From positions 1 to 20,848 of the forward strand of contig DCQM01000137.1 of assembly GCA_002323895.1 (NCBI GenBank): a DNA stretch of 20,848 nucleotides, written 5' to 3'. Each line of letters starts with the position of its first letter. Positions within the stretch are counted from its first letter, which is position 1. The translations under genes were made by a program, and so were the position numbers. The DNA is from Akkermansiaceae bacterium UBA1518. Its GTDB lineage: Bacteria > Verrucomicrobiota > Verrucomicrobiia > Verrucomicrobiales > Akkermansiaceae. Positions 7,607 to 15,443 of this stretch are shown here, in pieces. Below the pieces are notes generated by a model. The model was not told the DNA's origin, searched no databases, and saw nothing but the letters and a program-made list of their open reading frames with translations.

Positions 7607-8419
7607 CTACTGGGATCGCGGCACTCGTTTGGGATCCCGAGGAAAGACGATTTGCGCCCAGATCGGCTTGTGGTCAGACAAGGGCGTGTCTAGTTCGATG
7701 ACTCCTCCGTTCGTTGCCTTGGCACCAGTCACTACGCGATACAATATGTGATCGATTACTCCATGATTCTTCTGCGGATTTTGGGCGTTGTAGGTAAACT
7801 CTTTGGATACATCGATCTTCAGATCACTCCATGTGGGTCTGAACCCTGCACCCTCCACCGTTTTCATGGCTGCATCGCCAATCTTGTTATTGTAATCTCC
7901 AACCACTATCACTCGCGCCATTTTCTCTTTCGGCAGAACCTTGGTGGCAAGGCTATATGCATGACCATCACTTGCGCCCGATTTACATATATGTAGTGAT
8001 AAAAATGCGAAGGAAACACCCTGAATCTGAATTGTCGCTCTAACAACTGATGCAGGATTCCAGCCGTGGCCCGTGAGTTTGTGTTCCTCAGTATTTTCTA
8101 GAGGCGTCCGACTAAGAATCGTCTTATACTTATCCTTGTGATTAGCCGAAGATATTTTGCCAACAAAACTATACTTCATCCCTAGCACCTTGCCAACCCG
8201 GGCAGTCCAATCACCATCTGGAGCTTCGTTGAAACCAATAATATCTAGATGATAGGGTTTAAACATATTCCCAACCTGCTCGGGAGTCGTGCTCCTACTA
8301 AATTCAACATTGTAGGAAGCAACACGAATGGCAATGGAGCGATCGCCAACCGGGCAAGCTAGGCTGACTCCCATCTCACACCAAAATATAATAATAGCTA
8401 ATACTTTAAGATTGTTCAT
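7607..8419 (-). CDS. Secreted endonuclease/exonuclease/phosphatase-fold protein
   Basis: A 270-aa protein with an N-terminal signal peptide (hydrophobic residues about 4-20, cleavage near SLACP). The body carries EEP-superfamily motifs: VASYNVEF, IIGFNEAP with the metal-binding Glu, LSLHI with the catalytic His, VVGDYNNK with Asp/Asn, VIDHILY, and LSDHKPIWAQI with the terminal catalytic Asp-His pair. All expected active-site residues are present, so it is probably an active nuclease or phosphodiesterase outside the cytoplasm; the substrate (DNA, RNA, phospholipid) cannot be told. A GGAG lies about nine bases before the ATG. The gene looks somewhat richer in A/T than its neighbours and adjoins a broken frame, which would fit local turnover or transfer. 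Confidence 0.85.
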   Translation of the reverse strand: MNNLKVLAIIIFWCEMGVSLACPVGDRSIAIRVASYNVEFSRSTTPEQVGNMFKPYHLDIIGFNEAPDGDWTARVGKVLGMKYSFVGKISSANHKDKYKTILSRTPLENTEEHKLTGHGWNPASVVRATIQIQGVSFAFLSLHICKSGASDGHAYSLATKVLPKEKMARVIVVGDYNNKIGDAAMKTVEGAGFRPTWSDLKIDVSKEFTYNAQNPQKNHGVIDHILYRVVTGAKATNGGVIELDTPLSDHKPIWAQIVFPRDPKRVPRSQ

Positions 8420-8501
8420 TTCAATTTACTCCAAGTTTTTCGCATCACTAAAATGAGAGGCTTTGCGCCATCTTAATCGTCTCAATTTCTTATCACCATA
8501 G

Positions 8502-8687
8502 GCCGCGCAATTACGTCGTAAAGCCGGAAGAGTGGGTTGGTCGTATCGGGCAATCACACTCATCGCTGTTTCTTATAAAACACAAGGAGAGGACTACGAA
8601 GAACATCTTACCCAAAAAACAATTCAGGTAATAAAAGACCTGCAAAAGAGCTTGGGAAAGAATCTCTACCAATACGCAGAACTTTGA
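8502..8687 (+). pseudogene. Orphan open frame, possible remnant of a coding gene
   Basis: Sixty-one codons stay open between TAG 8499-8501 and TGA 8685-8687, with residue make-up like a real protein (for example SYRAITLIAVSYKTQGEDYE and TIQVIKDLQKSLGK). The reading continues in the same frame above the TAG for 14 codons (EALRHLNRLNFLSP), as if one stop had been gained. There is no good start codon except an internal GTG, and no ribosome binding site. I recognise no family. The end runs 22 bases into the 3' end of the opposing gene. It may be a decayed gene tail or chance; confidence is low. Confidence 0.3.
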
Positions 8688-9187
8688 TAAGTCAGTCCAG
8701 TTTTTGTATCGTGATAGTAAGAATGAACACCTCCATTACTCGCACAATAGTCATATGAGACGGTATTCTTTGTCACCTCCCAACCAAAAGGGCCGATTTC
8801 GATCCCAACGGTATCCGGGTCTGCTGGCAATCTCTCACTGAAAGAATTCAACGTTTTGCCAGGAGGAGCAAAGCGCTTGTCGAGGAACACATTGAGTTCT
8901 TTTTCCGTTACGGTGTAGACGGCGTAGTGATCGAGTAAATCCCGCCGCAACGTAATCTCAGAAGCAGCGGGTGGAATCAGATTTCTCCCCCTCTCAGGCC
9001 ACCAGATGCTCCCTCTGCTCTCGTGTTTTGTGTCGACTCCGTAAATTCGGAATAAAATTAGAGCGAAAACTAGCGGGAGCACCAGAATCAGAACACATAT
9101 CCTGAACACACTTTTTTTGCGGGCCACTTTGGGGAGGAGAGGGGGGACCACATCGCCCTTGATTTGCATTGCCGTAATTTTTTTCAT
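8666..9187 (-). CDS. Membrane-anchored protein of unknown function
   Basis: A 173-aa protein I cannot assign. A cytoplasmic, basic N-terminus of about 25 residues is followed by one strong membrane helix (about 28-48, ICVLILVLPLVFALILF). The rest is an outside domain with WWPERGRNLIPPAASEI, a conserved-looking LRRDLLDHYAVYTVTEKELN and a Tyr/Ser-rich C-terminus. The two cytoplasmic Pro-Pro and Lys/Arg clusters fit a type II membrane protein. Met at residue 7 is an alternative start. It lies between the EEP nuclease and the larger secreted protein on the same strand but with over 100 bases on each side, so co-transcription is unsure. Confidence 0.6.
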   Translation of the reverse strand: MKKITAMQIKGDVVPPLLPKVARKKSVFRICVLILVLPLVFALILFRIYGVDTKHESRGSIWWPERGRNLIPPAASEITLRRDLLDHYAVYTVTEKELNVFLDKRFAPPGKTLNSFSERLPADPDTVGIEIGPFGWEVTKNTVSYDYCASNGGVHSYYHDTKTGLTYQSSAYW

Positions 9188-9298
9188 CCCAAGATAGCAG
9201 CATTAACATATGGGGGTTTGATGAATTCACGGTGATATTCTCGTGAAATACTTACGAACGAGTCGAACATTCCGGTCAATTTGCGCTTTACCGAAACC

Positions 9299-10606
9299 TT
9301 ATTCTGATTTTTCAAAAACTTTCTGCACTTTTTCGAGATATTGATGCAGCGGGTCTTTTTCAAACTCGTTTCCCTTCCTGAGGTTTCTCTTCATCTTAAG
9401 GTAGTCCTCAAACTCACCGCTCTCCTTTTGGACACTCGACAAGTGATACCAGTCCACGAGATCGAGGAGCTTACGATGACGCTCTACTTCAGCAAATCGA
9501 AATTCTCCTAGGTTCTCAATCATTTCCTCAACCTCCTCTGTTTTCCCATCTGCGATATCGGAAAGGATTTTGAGATAACCCGCAATCACTGGGCGAAAAG
9601 TTGGGAAACAACGGAAACTAAGGTGCGCAAGGAGATCATTAGCTGGCCTTATTGATTCGATACGCTCTTCTTTAGAATCAAGCCCTGCCACCTGACGCCA
9701 CGATTCCAAGCTCACCCGGAAGGCCTCTTCGTTTTCGTTTTTTAGATGCAGTTCTAGGATTCCGCTTAAACGTTCATCGGTCTCCGGAATCGTCATAGCC
9801 TCACTTAACTTTTTTTCAGAGAGGGCCGCCACTTGCAACATCCACCATCGCTCCAAACCTTTAGGACCAAGGTTAGCCTGCGGAAAATGCGTCCTCAAAA
9901 GAATCATTTGTTCTCCCTCGAAAACGGCAACTTTACCTAAAAACTCGGCGAGGCTTTTTGCCCCCTGGTTCTGGGCGAGAAGCGCCATGACGAGAGCCCC
10001 GGACGAAGCCCGAAAAAGCTCTCGACTCAGAACATCAAGTCCGGCGATTGCCGCGCGGTCTACCAGATCCTCTACTTCAATCCAGCCACCACTTTCCATC
10101 AGAGAAGAATACATGCGACGATCTCCCTTACCATTTTTCCATTGCATGGCCTCAGCTAAGCCATCAAGAAGCCACGGTCTAACTTGGACTCTTTCTACGG
10201 ATTCCCCCTCAGGAAGCAAACGCAGACTTCGCTCCATGACAAGCATTTGCAAGATGACTCGCTCAAATTGTTCTTGCTCAAAAGAATTCCCCCGCCCCAA
10301 GCGAAGATAAATCTGAAGGCGATAGGGAGCTCCTCCCTCCGGTTTCAAAAACTCCAGCGAAATTTGGGACGACTTTCCTTTCTCAAAAGGAAAAAGCTCC
10401 AAATAGATTGGATAAGGTTTTCCTGGAACCTCCCCCACTAACTGATCGAGATCCGCGATCAAATCATCGGCATCTTGAATCATTGCCACACGCAAACTGG
10501 AGCTCCCCCCCAGAATAGTGAGACGCCCATCGATCGAGCTCGATCTGCCCTCTTGCCCAGACGAGCCAAAAGGCAGAAGACAAAGAACGAAAAACAGAAA
10601 TTTCAC
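9299..10606 (-). CDS. Exported protein resembling a peptidase MA-like gluzincin without its zinc site
   Basis: A 435-aa protein starting at GTG 10606 with a signal peptide (KFLFFVLCLLPFGSSG, cleavage about residue 17). The middle (about residues 100-190) resembles the peptidase MA-like fold: an amphipathic helix EQEQFERVILQMLVMERSL, then RPWLLDGLAEAMQW, which matches the WLxEGLAE stretch that follows HExxH in these enzymes. The expected HExxH reads MLVMER, with no His, so it is probably non-catalytic. The C-terminal half is helical, charged and repeat-like, as in scaffold or TPR-like proteins. This assignment is inference from local pattern. It is divergent from trpC with 95 bases between. 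Confidence 0.6.
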   Translation of the reverse strand: MKFLFFVLCLLPFGSSGQEGRSSSIDGRLTILGGSSSLRVAMIQDADDLIADLDQLVGEVPGKPYPIYLELFPFEKGKSSQISLEFLKPEGGAPYRLQIYLRLGRGNSFEQEQFERVILQMLVMERSLRLLPEGESVERVQVRPWLLDGLAEAMQWKNGKGDRRMYSSLMESGGWIEVEDLVDRAAIAGLDVLSRELFRASSGALVMALLAQNQGAKSLAEFLGKVAVFEGEQMILLRTHFPQANLGPKGLERWWMLQVAALSEKKLSEAMTIPETDERLSGILELHLKNENEEAFRVSLESWRQVAGLDSKEERIESIRPANDLLAHLSFRCFPTFRPVIAGYLKILSDIADGKTEEVEEMIENLGEFRFAEVERHRKLLDLVDWYHLSSVQKESGEFEDYLKMKRNLRKGNEFEKDPLHQYLEKVQKVFEKSE

Positions 10607-10701
10607 AGCACGGAGAGCATTTCCTCTTTAAGACTCCAGAACAAGAGCGGAATTGAGCGCTTCCATTTTCTAGAGCTTCGCGTATTGGATAAGCATCACT
10701 C

Positions 10702-11493
10702 ATGAACAAGCTAGACGAAATCATCGCCTACAAGAAGAAGGAGATCGAATCCCTCATTCCCCTCACCAAAAAATTGCGGGCATCCGCCCTTATGCGAAAT
10801 GACTTTGGAGGGTTCCGAACTGCTCTCGATCAGGGGCCGGACAAACTCGGAGTGATAGCCGAGGTTAAAAAAGCCTCACCTTCAGCCGGGATCATTGATC
10901 CAAACTTCGATCCTGTCCGCCAGGCCAAGCGCTACATCGATGGTGGCGCCACCTGCATGTCAATCCTGACCGATCAGAAATACTTTCAAGGGCATCTTTC
11001 TTTTCTTATCGAAATCTCAAAGATCTCTCCAATCCCGCTCTTGCGAAAAGACTTCACGGTCCACCAATGCCAGATTTACGAAGCCAGTGTCTCTGGGGCC
11101 GATGCCGTCCTTCTCATTGTGGCTGCGCTAAACGACGATGATCTTCGCAAACTGTATGATGCTGCGCGCGACGTGCAACTCGATGTCCTAGTCGAGGTTC
11201 ATGATCTTCCAGAGATGGAGCGTGCTCTTGATCTCGGGGCAGATCTTATTGGCATCAACAACCGGAACCTCCAGACCTTCACCACCGACCTTACGACTAC
11301 GGAAAAATTAGCCGAAGAAGTGCCTGACGATGTTATTTTGGTCTCTGAATCCGGACTCAAAGATACTGCCGATGCTCAGAAAGCCCTTGATTCAGGAGTA
11401 AACGCTATTCTGATCGGCGAAACCTTGATGCGCCACGACGACCCAACAAGAGCGGTAGAAGAATACCTCGCCCTCCGAACAAACGAAAAATGA
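10702..11493 (+). CDS. trpC: Indole-3-glycerol phosphate synthase
   Basis: Closes the indole ring from CdRP to indole-3-glycerol phosphate in tryptophan synthesis. The 263-aa TIM barrel shows every diagnostic motif: IAEVKKASPSAG (substrate loop, catalytic Lys), LTDQKYFQG, PLLRKDFTV (catalytic Lys), DAVLLIVAAL, VLVEVHDL (catalytic Glu), IGINNRNLQ, VSESGL and ILIGETLMR. It is a stand-alone TrpC, without the TrpF fusion and with no other trp gene next to it. It is convergent with lipA, 63 bases apart, with no convincing terminator between them. The ATG at 10702 gives the normal family N-terminus (LDEIIAYKKKEIE). Confidence 0.95.
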   Translation: MNKLDEIIAYKKKEIESLIPLTKKLRASALMRNDFGGFRTALDQGPDKLGVIAEVKKASPSAGIIDPNFDPVRQAKRYIDGGATCMSILTDQKYFQGHLSFLIEISKISPIPLLRKDFTVHQCQIYEASVSGADAVLLIVAALNDDDLRKLYDAARDVQLDVLVEVHDLPEMERALDLGADLIGINNRNLQTFTTDLTTTEKLAEEVPDDVILVSESGLKDTADAQKALDSGVNAILIGETLMRHDDPTRAVEEYLALRTNEK

Positions 11494-11556
11494 ATTGTAA
11501 GAGGTGACATGTCACTTTCTAGCGACTGACTTTGGCATTTATTGAAAATGACACTA

Positions 11557-12534
11557 CTAGGCGAGTTGTGCCTGTTTAGCAGCGGCCAGATCGAGTTCGA
11601 TAGCCTCAAGAACATCGTCTTCAGGATGAAAATCGGCAGCGTGGTAGGAACTCCGCACAAGCGGTCCACTCGCGACGTGACGGAAACCTTTTGAGAGAGC
11701 AATCTTCTTCCACTCATCAAACTTCTCTGGAGTGACATATTCCACGACGGGAAGATGCATCGGAGTCGGGCGAAGATACTGTCCCAAGGTCAAAACAGTC
11801 ACGTCAGCAGAGCGAAGATCATCGAGGGCCTGCAAAATCTCCTCGGGCTTCTCGCCCAAACCAAGCATGATGCCACTCTTGGTCGCGACCTTTCCTTCGG
11901 CTATTTCCTTGGCCTTTTTAAGAACCGCAAGAGAACGTTCATATTTAGCCCTACTCCGAACCAAAGGAGTCAAGCGCTCAACCGTCTCAAGGTTGTGATT
12001 AAAAATATGCGGACGAGCTTTCATCACTAGATCGAGAGCCCAATCCTTGTCGTTAAAGTCCGGCACGAGCACCTCAATAATGATACCGGGATTGATCTCA
12101 CGCACTGCCTCGATCGTTTTCTTAAAGTGCTCGGCACCACCGTCTTTAAGATCATCACGAGCGACCGCGGTAATGACAACGTGATTTAAATTCATGCGCT
12201 GAGTCGCTTCGGCAACTCGCCGGGGCTCGTCTGCCTCAAGATCATCCGGCTTCGCAGTTTTGACTGCGCAAAATCCGCAGGCGCGTGTGCACTTCTCGCC
12301 CGCTATCATAAAAGTGGCTGTCCCCTGCCCCCAACATTCCCAGCGATTCGGACACTGAGCTTCTTCGCACACCGTCACCAAGCTCAGATCCTTGATCATC
12401 GATTTAGTATCCCAAAAAACGGGATTATTCGGCAACCTGACCTTAATCCAGTCAGGCTTTTTATCGAGATGGAGGGAAGAATCCATCTTCATTCGAGGAC
12501 CGAAATTCCTGCCGCTACCGCAACCACTCATCAC
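11557..12534 (-). CDS. lipA: Lipoyl synthase
   Basis: Radical SAM enzyme that inserts two sulfurs into protein-bound octanoyl groups to make lipoate for 2-oxoacid dehydrogenases and the glycine cleavage system. The auxiliary cluster motif CEEAQCPNRWEC (C-x4-C-x5-C) and the radical SAM motif CTRACGFC (C-x3-C-x2-C) are both present. The C-terminal RSSYHAAD holds the serine that binds the auxiliary cluster. A perfect AGGAGG (12549-12544) lies nine bases before GTG 12534 and 12 before ATG 12531, so translation should start at one of these. That gives about 14 residues (GCGSGRNFGPR) ahead of the more usual start at Met 12492 or 12486. The protein is 325 aa in the longest form. Confidence 0.93.
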   Translation of the reverse strand: MMSGCGSGRNFGPRMKMDSSLHLDKKPDWIKVRLPNNPVFWDTKSMIKDLSLVTVCEEAQCPNRWECWGQGTATFMIAGEKCTRACGFCAVKTAKPDDLEADEPRRVAEATQRMNLNHVVITAVARDDLKDGGAEHFKKTIEAVREINPGIIIEVLVPDFNDKDWALDLVMKARPHIFNHNLETVERLTPLVRSRAKYERSLAVLKKAKEIAEGKVATKSGIMLGLGEKPEEILQALDDLRSADVTVLTLGQYLRPTPMHLPVVEYVTPEKFDEWKKIALSKGFRHVASGPLVRSSYHAADFHPEDDVLEAIELDLAAAKQAQLA

Positions 12535-12543
12535 TGCTAATTA

Positions 12544-12549
12544 CCTCCT
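12544..12549 (-). promoter_or_regulatory. Strong Shine-Dalgarno of lipA
   Basis: AGGAGG on the minus strand, nine bases from GTG 12534 and 12 from ATG 12531. It decides the lipA start in favour of the longer N-terminus over the family-typical Met residues at 12492 and 12486, which have no ribosome binding site. Confidence 0.65.
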
Positions 12550-12551
12550 GA

Positions 12552-12677
12552 TTATCCTAAGCGCAATGCCTGATCTCTCCGAAATCTTCTTTCAAAAAGC
12601 TGTTCCTGGTCCTTTTCCAGCAGACATCGATCCCTCCCACCGCCAAGCAAAGGGGACTGCCGCTCTGACACGAGCAT
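12552..12677 (-). CDS. Possible 41-aa leader peptide upstream of lipA
   Basis: A short ORF, ATG 12677 to TAA 12552, preceded by GGAGGA at a spacing of about eight bases and ending just before the lipA Shine-Dalgarno. The product is charged and Arg/Gln-rich (for example CLLEKDQEQLFERRFRRDQA) with no membrane segment or known motif. Good signal placement on both sides suggests it could be translated and coupled to lipA. The rival reading on the plus strand (45 aa from 12566) uses codons closer to the genome norm but lacks a ribosome binding site. Real status uncertain. Confidence 0.3.
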   Translation of the reverse strand: MLVSERQSPLLGGGRDRCLLEKDQEQLFERRFRRDQALRLG

Positions 12678-12751
12678 GCCCCAACTCCTCCAAAAGAAGC
12701 TAAGCCGCTCCTTCAGATCTCGGAAAAATCGAATTAAAAATAGCTCAGGGC

Positions 12752-13981
12752 CTAGATCATATCAGCAAGACGGCGGCAAACCTCTTCAACATTCTCACGA
12801 GAATTAAAGGCCGAAATCCGGAAAAAACCCTCTCCAGCTGCTCCGAAACCAGCGCCAGGTGTGACAACCACTTGAGCGCCTTCAAGCATCTTATCGAACA
12901 TCCCCCAGCTCGTGATTCCTTCAGGGCAACCCACCCAAACATAGGGAGCATTTTCACCACCCCAAACTTTCAGCCCGAGACCTTCACAAGCTTCGCGGAG
13001 CAATTTTGCGTTCGTCATGTAATGCTCGACCAACCCGGCGACCTCGGCTTTTCCAGCTTCAGAATAAATTGCCTCAGCACCGCGTTGAACAGGATAGCTC
13101 GCTCCATTAAATTTGGTGGAATGGCGACGCCCCCAAAGTTGTTTCAGAGGAATCCGCTCACCCGCAATGGTTGACCCAGTGACAGCTTCAGGAATGACAG
13201 TGTAAGCGCAACGCACGCCGGTAAATCCACCGTTCTTAGAGAATGAACGAAACTCAATCGCGCACTGATGAGACCCTTCGATTTCAAAAATTGATCGAGG
13301 AACAGAGTGATCCTGCACAAAAGCTTCGTAAGCAGCATCATAAAGAATGACAGCGTCATTTGCGAGCGCGTAGGCCACCCAAGCTTCGAGCTGCTCACGA
13401 GTGGCAGTTGTTCCAGTTGGATTGTTCGGATAGCAAAGGTAGATGAGGTCAACTTTTTCCTCGGGGATCGCCGGAACAAATCCATTTTCGGCAGTGCATT
13501 TCAGATAGATTAAGCCTTCATATTCCCCAGCCTCGTTTGCTTCGCCAGTATTTCCAGCCATCACATTGGTATCGACATAGACAGGATACACAGGATCGGT
13601 CACCGCGATTTTATTTCCCTGACCAAAGATATCGAGAATGTTCCCGGAATCACATTTAGAGCCGTCAGACACGTAAATATCGCCAGGGTCGATGCCCAGT
13701 CCGACATAAGCATTTCGCGCAATTGTTTCACGAAGAAAAGGGTAGCCTTGCTCCGGTCCATAACCGCGGAAACTGCCGCGATCTCCGAGCTCATCAACAG
13801 CCTTCTTCATAGCTTCTCGAGCGGCAACGGGAACCGGCTCGGTAACATCACCAATGCCACAGCGAATGAGCTGCTTGGCCTTCTCAGGCTCAGATTCAGT
13901 GTAGGCGTTGACACGACGGGCGATCTCGGGAAAGAGATAACCCGCTTTAAGCTTCTGGAAATTTTCGTTGATGCGAGCCAT
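12752..13981 (-). CDS. dapL: LL-diaminopimelate aminotransferase
   Basis: PLP aminotransferase that converts tetrahydrodipicolinate straight to LL-diaminopimelate, bypassing the succinyl or acetyl branch of lysine and peptidoglycan precursor synthesis. The start NENFQKLKAGYLFPEIARRV is typical of DapL. Further motifs are GYGPEQGYPFLRE, VSDGSKCDSGN, YPNNPTGTT, ILYDAAYEAF, the PLP-lysine site FRSFSKNGGFTGVR, and the C-terminal RISAF. The protein is 409 aa, the normal size. The frame stays open to a GTG at 14029, but those 16 residues do not match the family and no ribosome binding site favours them. It lies 87 bases downstream of pyrF on the same strand. Confidence 0.94.
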   Translation of the reverse strand: MARINENFQKLKAGYLFPEIARRVNAYTESEPEKAKQLIRCGIGDVTEPVPVAAREAMKKAVDELGDRGSFRGYGPEQGYPFLRETIARNAYVGLGIDPGDIYVSDGSKCDSGNILDIFGQGNKIAVTDPVYPVYVDTNVMAGNTGEANEAGEYEGLIYLKCTAENGFVPAIPEEKVDLIYLCYPNNPTGTTATREQLEAWVAYALANDAVILYDAAYEAFVQDHSVPRSIFEIEGSHQCAIEFRSFSKNGGFTGVRCAYTVIPEAVTGSTIAGERIPLKQLWGRRHSTKFNGASYPVQRGAEAIYSEAGKAEVAGLVEHYMTNAKLLREACEGLGLKVWGGENAPYVWVGCPEGITSWGMFDKMLEGAQVVVTPGAGFGAAGEGFFRISAFNSRENVEEVCRRLADMI

Positions 13982-14068
13982 GATGGGAGGGGAATAACCA
14001 TCCTCTGCTCGACTCGCAACCGAAATCACTCGTTGAGAGAGACCTTTATGGGGGAGATCATCCGTGTT

Positions 14069-14848
14069 TCACGAAAGGCTCTTTGTAATTTCATCAGCCC
14101 AGTGCCTCGCTAATCCAGCGTAGTCATTATTTCCTTCGGCATAGGTAATCCCGCGCGAAACATTAATGACACTCGCCGCATTCCGACCGCTTCCAGCCAA
14201 AGAATCAAGCGACCCTCCCTGAGCTCCCAATCCGGGAACCAAAAGCGGCACATCCGGAAGATTTTCAAGCACATCACCATCGGCATTGGTCAAACCGACT
14301 ACAAGCCCGGCGGTTGTCTTACGGCCCTCCGATTTTGCCCGTTCGCAAAGCTCACCCACTCGCTCGAAGAGTTTCTTCCCTTCACAGTCTCGACGCTGAA
14401 AATCAAGACTCCCCGAGTTTGAAGTCACCGCAAGGAGATAGACCCCTTTCCCTTCCCAATCCAAAAATGGCTCGAGAGTATCATATCCTAGAAATGGATT
14501 GAGCGTCACCGCATCAACTTCCCAATTCTCAAAGTAACTTCGAGCATAGTATTTTTGAGTCTCTCCAATATCACTTCGCTTAGCATCTAGAATGACGGGT
14601 ACTTCTTTGGGCATTTCACCCAATAATTGATCCAAAATCTCCAAACCCCGCAACCCCATAGCTTCGAAGTATGCGATGTTCGGTTTGAAGGCCGCCGCAA
14701 ACTCCGCCGTCTCACCAATCACACGACGCAGAAATTCTGGAATTCCCTCAATCCCTCCGTCCGTCATATCGGGCCTCGGATCAAGCCCCACGCAAAGAGC
14801 GGATCCAGTTGTTTCTAGGCGGGTCTTCAAGCGTTCGGAGTAGGTCAT
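14069..14848 (-). CDS. pyrF: Orotidine 5'-phosphate decarboxylase
   Basis: Last step of UMP synthesis: OMP to UMP plus CO2, in the cytoplasm. The 259-aa barrel is of the longer class found in mycobacteria and many other bacteria. LCVGLDPRPD near residue 18 binds substrate, LDAKRSDIGET carries the Asp-Lys-Asp catalytic set, and NPFLGYD, LLVPGLGAQGG and NVSRGI (phosphate binding) follow. AAFKPNIAYFE is also typical. Its ATG lies inside the stop of the DoxX/MauE-like gene (ATGA), and an AAGG lies about eight bases upstream. It is probably in one transcript with that gene and perhaps dapL. Confidence 0.93.
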   Translation of the reverse strand: MTYSERLKTRLETTGSALCVGLDPRPDMTDGGIEGIPEFLRRVIGETAEFAAAFKPNIAYFEAMGLRGLEILDQLLGEMPKEVPVILDAKRSDIGETQKYYARSYFENWEVDAVTLNPFLGYDTLEPFLDWEGKGVYLLAVTSNSGSLDFQRRDCEGKKLFERVGELCERAKSEGRKTTAGLVVGLTNADGDVLENLPDVPLLVPGLGAQGGSLDSLAGSGRNAASVINVSRGITYAEGNNDYAGLARHWADEITKSLS

Positions 14849-15345
14849 GCCTCAACCTTAGGCAGCCCGGTCTCGCTGGCAAGCCGTCGATGATACCAGA
14901 CGAGCCAAAGGACCAAAGAAGAGATATAAATCAATCCAAAATTCGAGGCAATTTTGAGAGGATAATTGGTTGGAGCATCAGAAACTCCATGGCACCCACA
15001 CCTCAAATCCTCGATGCCAAGATTCCACGCGTATGCGAGAGCTAAATTGAATGAAACCAGCATTCCTATCAGCATGACCGCTCCTCCAACTTTGGAATAT
15101 GGAATCAAAAGTGCCACTGCTGCCAGAACCTCAAACCAAGGAACAAGGTAGGCAATGAATGCATCCGTTGGGGCATCAAAGAAATTACGAGTCTCACCTG
15201 ACCAAGTCACGTTCCACTCAAATTGAAAATTCCCAACTGATCTGGTAAATGCCGATAGGTCCTGAATTTTTTCGTAACCACTCCACAAAAAAAAGACCGC
15301 AAGTGCGATGCGTAGATTCCATTCCAAAAACTGGGTCGATCGCAT
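14845..15345 (-). CDS. DoxX/MauE-like membrane protein
   Basis: A 166-aa protein with four predicted membrane helices: RIALAVFFLWSGYEKI, FEVLAAVALLIPY, VGGAVMLIGMLVSFNLALAYAW and FGLIYISSLVLWLVWY. The first helix with SGYEKI, and CGCHG followed by NYPLKIASN, are typical of the MauE branch of the DoxX-like superfamily. There the Cys pair is thought to support disulfide or thiol redox chemistry near the membrane. No mau genes are nearby, so methylamine use is not implied. The stop overlaps the pyrF start by ATGA. It is divergent from the bamD-like gene with about 98 bases between. Confidence 0.82.
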   Translation of the reverse strand: MRSTQFLEWNLRIALAVFFLWSGYEKIQDLSAFTRSVGNFQFEWNVTWSGETRNFFDAPTDAFIAYLVPWFEVLAAVALLIPYSKVGGAVMLIGMLVSFNLALAYAWNLGIEDLRCGCHGVSDAPTNYPLKIASNFGLIYISSLVLWLVWYHRRLASETGLPKVEA

Positions 15346-15443
15346 AGCTGAATACTATCACAATAGCAGCAAAGCGGCCAAGCCCTCATGACCCCAACAA
15401 ATGCTCTCTTTCCTTTTTCATCCAAGACACTATTTTACCACCC

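Noticed and set aside
8420..8501. Search for a promoter or RNA upstream of the EEP gene
   Set aside because: No convincing -35/-10 pair or folded RNA; only a ribosome binding site directly upstream of the gene start.
10184..10441. Open frame antisense to the peptidase-like gene
   Set aside because: A shadow of the real minus-strand gene; no start context and no domain.
12566..12703. 45-aa plus-strand ORF between dapL and lipA
   Set aside because: Codon use is plausible, but there is no ribosome binding site and it is antisense to the minus-strand candidate, which has one. No recognisable domain.
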